This document shows positions 6,141 through 9,220 of a DNA stretch of 9,220 bases, one piece after another (position 1 is the first letter of the stretch; every line of letters starts with the position of its first letter). Under the pieces are notes generated by a model that was not told the origin of the DNA, did not search any database, and saw nothing but the letters and a program-made list of their open reading frames with translations. A program made the position numbers and the translations under genes. Source of the DNA: Gammaproteobacteria bacterium. GTDB taxonomy: Bacteria; Pseudomonadota; Gammaproteobacteria; Steroidobacterales; Steroidobacteraceae. Where the stretch lies: NCBI GenBank assembly GCA_020846815.1, contig JADLDF010000126.1, positions 1 to 9,220 on the forward strand, written 5' to 3'.

Positions 6141-8353
6141 AAGCTGCCGCGACCGCGGGTGCCACGCTCGCGGCCTGCATGCTGTGCGCTACCGGCGCCG
6201 CAGCGGGGCTCGCGGCGCAGGCGCAGGTCGCGGACGCGAGCACCGTCACGCCGCTGTCGCGCCGCCTGGTCGATGGACGTGACGACGACCTGCTGACGGC
6301 CGGTCTGGGGCTCGAGGGACTGCGCGCCGCGACGCCGCCGGGCTTTGCCGATGCACTGCATCCGACGCCGGTGGAACTGCGCCGCCGCGCCGTGTACTTC
6401 GCCTGGCGTGGGCTCGTCGACCTCTCGCCGGATGGTGGCGCGGGCCGCTTTTTCGGGCCGCGCGCGGCGCAGCGGATCGCCGGCATCGAGCGGCTGGGCG
6501 CGCTGCGTCTGCCGGGCGCGGCGGGCGTCGATGCCGTGCTGCTGCAGGTGCCCACGGATTTCGACCCGCGCGATCCCTGCCTGATCGTGGTCGCTTCGTC
6601 GGGTTCGCGCGGCGTCTTCGGCGCACTGCCGACTGCGGGCGAATGGGGCCTGCGTCACGGCTGCGCGGTCGTCACGACCGACAAAGGCACCGGCAACGGC
6701 TTCTTCGATCCGGCGCAGGGCATCGCGATCCGCATCGACGGCGTCGTGACGCGCGATCCTGCCGATCCGCTCGTGGGCTTCCGGCCCGACGCGCCGCCTG
6801 TACTTGCGGATGCGTCGGCGAGTACAGCGGGCACCAGTGCCGGTTCCGATGCCGCTGCTTGGAGCAATGCATATGCCGACGCCGACGCCCGTGCTGGTGC
6901 CGATGCCAATACCGGCGCCGGCGCCGGCAGCAATGCCGGTAGCGGTTCCGCTACCGGTCTGCCATGGCTGCTGTCGAAGCATGCGCACTCGGGCATCGAT
7001 CCGCAGCCGCGCTGGGGCGAGCGGCTCATCGCCGCGACGCGCGTCGCCTTCGACTGGTTGAACGAGGAATATCGCGGACGGCTGCCGCGACCGCTCGCAC
7101 CGGCGAACACGCGGGTCATCGCCGCGGGCATCTCCAACGGTGGCGCGGTCGTGCTGCGTGCGCTGGAGCTGGACCGCGGTCCGCCGCAGGAGCGCTGGTT
7201 CGACGGCGCGGTCGTCGCCGAGCCGAATGCGATCGTCGCAGCGGCGCTGCCGCGCCTCGCGCTCGCGGGCACTGGTGGCGCAGCGCCGCGCGAAGTGGCG
7301 GTGCGCGGCCTGCTCGACTACGCGACGCTGCACGCGCTGCTGCAGCCCTGCGCGCTGCTCGCGCAGCCCGATCCGGCAGCACCGTTCGCGGCGGCGACCG
7401 CGGGCCTGCGTGCCGCCTACGAGGCCTGGTGCGCGGACCTCGCCGCACACGGCGAGCTGCCGGGCGCCGACGTCGCCGCGCAGGCCGCGGCGGCGCGCGC
7501 GCGACTGCTCGCGGCCGGCGTCGAGCCCGGTGCGCTGCGTCTCGGTCACGTCAATGTCGCCTCGCAGCTCTGGCTGTCGATCGCGACCACCTACCTGCAC
7601 GCACACGCTGCGGCGCGGCCCGGCGAGCGCGCCTGCGAGCTCGGCTTCGCGGCGCTCGATGCCGCCGGCCGGCCGCGGGCGCCGTCGGACGAGGAATGGG
7701 CGAGCCTCTACAGCGACGGCGTCGGCATCCCGCCGACCGCCGGCATCGGCATCGTGCGCGCCGATGGGCTCGCGGCGAACCAGCCGGCGACGATGCGCTG
7801 CCTGCGGGCCTGGGTCGAGGCGGCACTCGCGGCACCCGGAGCACCGGCACCCACGGCCGCCGTCGGCACGGGCCTCGGCGCCGATTTCGCCGAGCGCTTG
7901 CGTACCGGTCTCGATGCGATCCAGATGCGTGCCGATCCGGGTGCGCGGCCGGTCATCGTGCTGCACGGCCGGCTCGACGCGCTGATCCCGGTCAATCACA
8001 GCTCGCGGCCGTGGTACGTAGCGGCCAAACGGCGCGAGGTGCGTGCCGAGCTGCGTTACTACGAGGTCGAACACGGTCAGCATTTCGATGCCTTCCTCGC
8101 GCTGCCGGGCTTTGCGGCGGCGCATCTGCCGATGCAGCCCCATCTGCTGGCGGGCATGGACCTCATGGACGCGCGGCTGCGGCGCGGCAAGGCGCTGCCG
8201 CCGAGCCAGGTGCTGCGCTCGCGGCTGCGTGCCGCGCTGCCGGACGGCGGCGTCGCGCCGCTCGAGGCGGCGAACCTCGGCAGCATCCGGCCGCGGCCCT
8301 CCGCGGCCGACCGCATCGAGCTGCGCGGCGCAGTGCTGCACGTCCCGGACTGA
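6137..8353 (+). CDS. D-(-)-3-hydroxybutyrate oligomer hydrolase
   Basis: Predicted to cut soluble 3HB oligomers to 3HB monomer; 738 residues. Family signatures: YFAWRGLVDLSP, a GRFFGPR run, VVASSGSRGVFGALPTAGEW, GCAVVTTDKGTGNGFF and SKHAHS. The nucleophile elbow is AGISNGG with Ser333, comparable to the SVSNG serine motif of characterised oligomer hydrolases (from memory). Probable partners are Asp614 (VLHGRLDALIPVNHSSRPW) and His649 (EHGQHFDAF). The start is TTG at 6137, overlapping the previous stop (TTGA); no better ATG precedes the conserved region, and reading from here supplies an export signal. That signal is Ala-rich with a single Lys. It could be cut by signal peptidase I near AQAQ (about residues 28-31), or residues 11-14 (LAAC) could serve as a short lipobox; either gives a periplasmic or membrane-anchored enzyme. 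Residues about 225-273 are a low-complexity Ala/Gly/Ser/Asn/Asp segment with codon use unlike the rest of the gene. Confidence 0.88.
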   Translation: MKAAATAGATLAACMLCATGAAAGLAAQAQVADASTVTPLSRRLVDGRDDDLLTAGLGLEGLRAATPPGFADALHPTPVELRRRAVYFAWRGLVDLSPDGGAGRFFGPRAAQRIAGIERLGALRLPGAAGVDAVLLQVPTDFDPRDPCLIVVASSGSRGVFGALPTAGEWGLRHGCAVVTTDKGTGNGFFDPAQGIAIRIDGVVTRDPADPLVGFRPDAPPVLADASASTAGTSAGSDAAAWSNAYADADARAGADANTGAGAGSNAGSGSATGLPWLLSKHAHSGIDPQPRWGERLIAATRVAFDWLNEEYRGRLPRPLAPANTRVIAAGISNGGAVVLRALELDRGPPQERWFDGAVVAEPNAIVAAALPRLALAGTGGAAPREVAVRGLLDYATLHALLQPCALLAQPDPAAPFAAATAGLRAAYEAWCADLAAHGELPGADVAAQAAAARARLLAAGVEPGALRLGHVNVASQLWLSIATTYLHAHAAARPGERACELGFAALDAAGRPRAPSDEEWASLYSDGVGIPPTAGIGIVRADGLAANQPATMRCLRAWVEAALAAPGAPAPTAAVGTGLGADFAERLRTGLDAIQMRADPGARPVIVLHGRLDALIPVNHSSRPWYVAAKRREVRAELRYYEVEHGQHFDAFLALPGFAAAHLPMQPHLLAGMDLMDARLRRGKALPPSQVLRSRLRAALPDGGVAPLEAANLGSIRPRPSAADRIELRGAVLHVPD
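6806..6958 (+). repeat. Low-complexity, compositionally distinct segment inside the oligomer hydrolase gene
   Basis: About 50 codons encoding almost only Ala, Gly, Ser, Asp, Asn and Thr, built from degenerate repeats of GCC-GAC, GCC-GAT, GCC-GGC and GCC-AAT type. Codons such as AGT, ACA, GCA, TAT, AAT and GCT cluster here, while flanking codons are overwhelmingly G/C-ending. It separates GFRPDAPP from LPWLLSKHAHS, two recognisable family blocks, and keeps the reading frame. It looks like an in-frame expansion forming a flexible linker or surface loop. Confidence 0.75.
6912..6957. repeat. Two adjacent strong palindromes in the low-complexity segment
   Basis: The first is the 16-bp perfect palindrome CCGGCGCCGGCGCCGG (6912-6927). 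The second is a perfect inverted repeat with arms CCGGTAGCGG (6936-6945) and CCGCTACCGG (6948-6957) around TT; in RNA it would fold as a 9-bp stem with a GTTC loop. There is no following U-run, so it is not a normal intrinsic terminator, and it lies within an intact reading frame. Confidence 0.7.
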
Positions 8354-8363
8354 AGAAGAACGA

Positions 8364-8371
8364 CGGGGGAG
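8364..8371 (+). promoter_or_regulatory. Ribosome binding site of the GntP permease
   Basis: A purine-rich run CGGGGGAG ends 4 bases before the ATG at 8376, a short spacing, but the G-run offers alternative registers. It occupies the only 22 bases between the hydrolase stop and the permease start. No terminator is present there, so the permease is in the operon. Confidence 0.55.
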
Positions 8372-8375
8372 ATCC

Positions 8376-9220
8376 ATGCTGAGTCTGATCGGCCTGCTGC
8401 TGGGCCTTGCGCTGCTGGTGTGGCTGACCATGCGTGGGGTGGAGCTGCTGATCGCGGCGCCGCTGTGTGCGCTGCTGGTCGCGACGAGCTCGGGATTCGC
8501 GCCGTTCCCGCAGCTCGCAGCCGAGGGCGCGCCGAGCTATACCGGCGCCTACATGAGTGGCTTCGTCGGCTTCGTGCAGGCCTGGTTCTTCATGTTCCTG
8601 CTCGGCTCGCTGTTCGGCAAGGTCATGGAGGCGAGTGGCGCCGCGGACAGCGTCGCGACCTGGATCGTGGCGAAGCTCGGCGCGCGCCATGCGATGGCGG
8701 CCGTGGTGCTCGCCTGCGCGGTGCTCACCTACGGCGGCGTCAGCCTGTTCGTGGTCGCATTCTCGGTCTATCCGATGGCGCTCAGCCTGTTCCGCGTCGC
8801 CGACCTGCCGCGGCGCTTGATCCCGGCCGCGCTGGCCTTCGGCTCGGTCACATTCACCATGACCTCGGCCGGCTCGCCGGAGATCCAGAACTGGATCCCG
8901 ACCCGCTTCCTCGGCACGACGCCGTACGCGGCCTGGGAAGTCAGCCTCGTGGTCGCGCTCATGATGGCGCTCTGCGGCTATGCCTGGCTGCAGTGGATGG
9001 CGAAGCGTGCCATAGCCTCGGGCGAGCGCTTCGAGTCGCGCTACGACGATCCGCGTGTCGAGGCGCGCGAGCGGCCGGCGATGTGGCGCGGCGTCGTGCC
9101 GCTGCTGGCCGTGCTGGTCGTCTCGTTCCTGCTGCACGACCGGCTGGCCGAGTCGGCGCTGATCGTCGCGCTCGGCGCCGGCGTCGGCGCGGCGATCCTG
9201 CTGAACCGGCGCTTCCTCGC
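8376..9220 (+). CDS. GntP-family permease, probable 3-hydroxybutyrate/hydroxyacid importer (3' end off the right edge)
   Basis: Inner-membrane secondary transporter; the first 281 residues are present in one open frame to the edge. Seen: hydrophobic segments at about 2-18, 22-38, 62-81, 105-118, 120-140, 148-163, 188-208 and 238-254, continuing at about 260-276. The conserved blocks LTYGGVSLFVVAFSVYPMA (117-135) and SAGSPEIQNWIPTRFLGT (164-181) are typical of GntP-type permeases, whose classical members carry gluconate and other sugar acids by proton symport. Related permeases are commonly found beside 3HB dehydrogenase genes in proteobacteria (from memory), which fits this locus. The inferred job is import of the 3HB monomer made in the periplasm by the preceding enzyme. 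Family confidence is high; substrate is inferred from context, and citrate or another short hydroxyacid remains possible. Confidence 0.87.
   Translation, partial: MLSLIGLLLGLALLVWLTMRGVELLIAAPLCALLVATSSGFAPFPQLAAEGAPSYTGAYMSGFVGFVQAWFFMFLLGSLFGKVMEASGAADSVATWIVAKLGARHAMAAVVLACAVLTYGGVSLFVVAFSVYPMALSLFRVADLPRRLIPAALAFGSVTFTMTSAGSPEIQNWIPTRFLGTTPYAAWEVSLVVALMMALCGYAWLQWMAKRAIASGERFESRYDDPRVEARERPAMWRGVVPLLAVLVVSFLLHDRLAESALIVALGAGVGAAILLNRRFL

Noticed and set aside
6936..6957. Inverted repeat as a rho-independent terminator
   Set aside because: No T-run follows and it lies mid-frame in an intact gene with an operon partner downstream.
6071..8431. A 786-codon open frame antisense to the oligomer hydrolase
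   Set aside because: The opposite strand encodes a recognisable family with a catalytic triad. The antisense product is low-complexity and Arg-rich with no motif.
8163..9137. A 324-codon minus-strand open frame at the right end
   Set aside because: It is antisense to the clear GntP permease and the hydrolase 3' end; its His/Arg/Asp/Glu-rich composition is typical of a shadow frame.

Overview
The window is about 70% GC with strongly GC-biased third codon positions. Every gene looks proteobacterial. The TonB receptor's mature N-terminus (VTVTARRREE...QDVPIAV) is of the type common in sphingomonads and in gammaproteobacteria such as Steroidobacter/Nevskiales relatives. I read it as a chromosomal catabolic locus of a Gram-negative aerobe, most likely a gamma- or alphaproteobacterium; I cannot place it more finely from sequence alone. 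I see no mobile element, RNA gene, CRISPR array or phage gene.

Layout. Two divergent transcription units flank a short regulatory region at about 1282-1378. Leftward: a PsrA-like TetR/AcrR regulator (1281-439) whose stop codon overlaps the start of a short-chain dehydrogenase resembling D-3-hydroxybutyrate (3HB) dehydrogenase (439 to beyond the left edge). Rightward: a TonB-dependent outer-membrane receptor (1379-3646), a class I AMP-forming acyl-CoA ligase (3700-5274), an alpha/beta hydrolase (5271-6140), a signal-bearing 3HB-oligomer hydrolase (6137-8353, TTG start) and a GntP-family permease (8376 to beyond the right edge). The ligase/hydrolase and hydrolase/oligomer-hydrolase pairs overlap by 4 bases, and the permease follows after 22 bases, so these four are almost certainly one operon. 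The receptor is 53 bases upstream with no terminator visible between.

Regulation. The divergent region holds two near-identical palindromes, TTCAACG-GG-CGTTGAA and ATTTCAGCGA/TCGTTGAAAT, with centres 22 bp apart. They sit where the receptor promoter is expected and are the obvious operators of the adjacent TetR protein.

How the genes fit together (inference). Soluble 3HB oligomers released from poly(3-hydroxybutyrate) would enter through the TonB receptor, be cut in the periplasm by the oligomer hydrolase, cross the inner membrane as 3HB through the GntP permease, and be oxidised to acetoacetate by the dehydrogenase. The ligase and cytoplasmic hydrolase would handle CoA activation or residual esters. 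A TonB-dependent importer dedicated to 3HB oligomers, in a self-contained regulated locus, is not something I know as a described system; it is the main reason to look again. A second oddity is a compositionally foreign, low-complexity segment inside the oligomer hydrolase.
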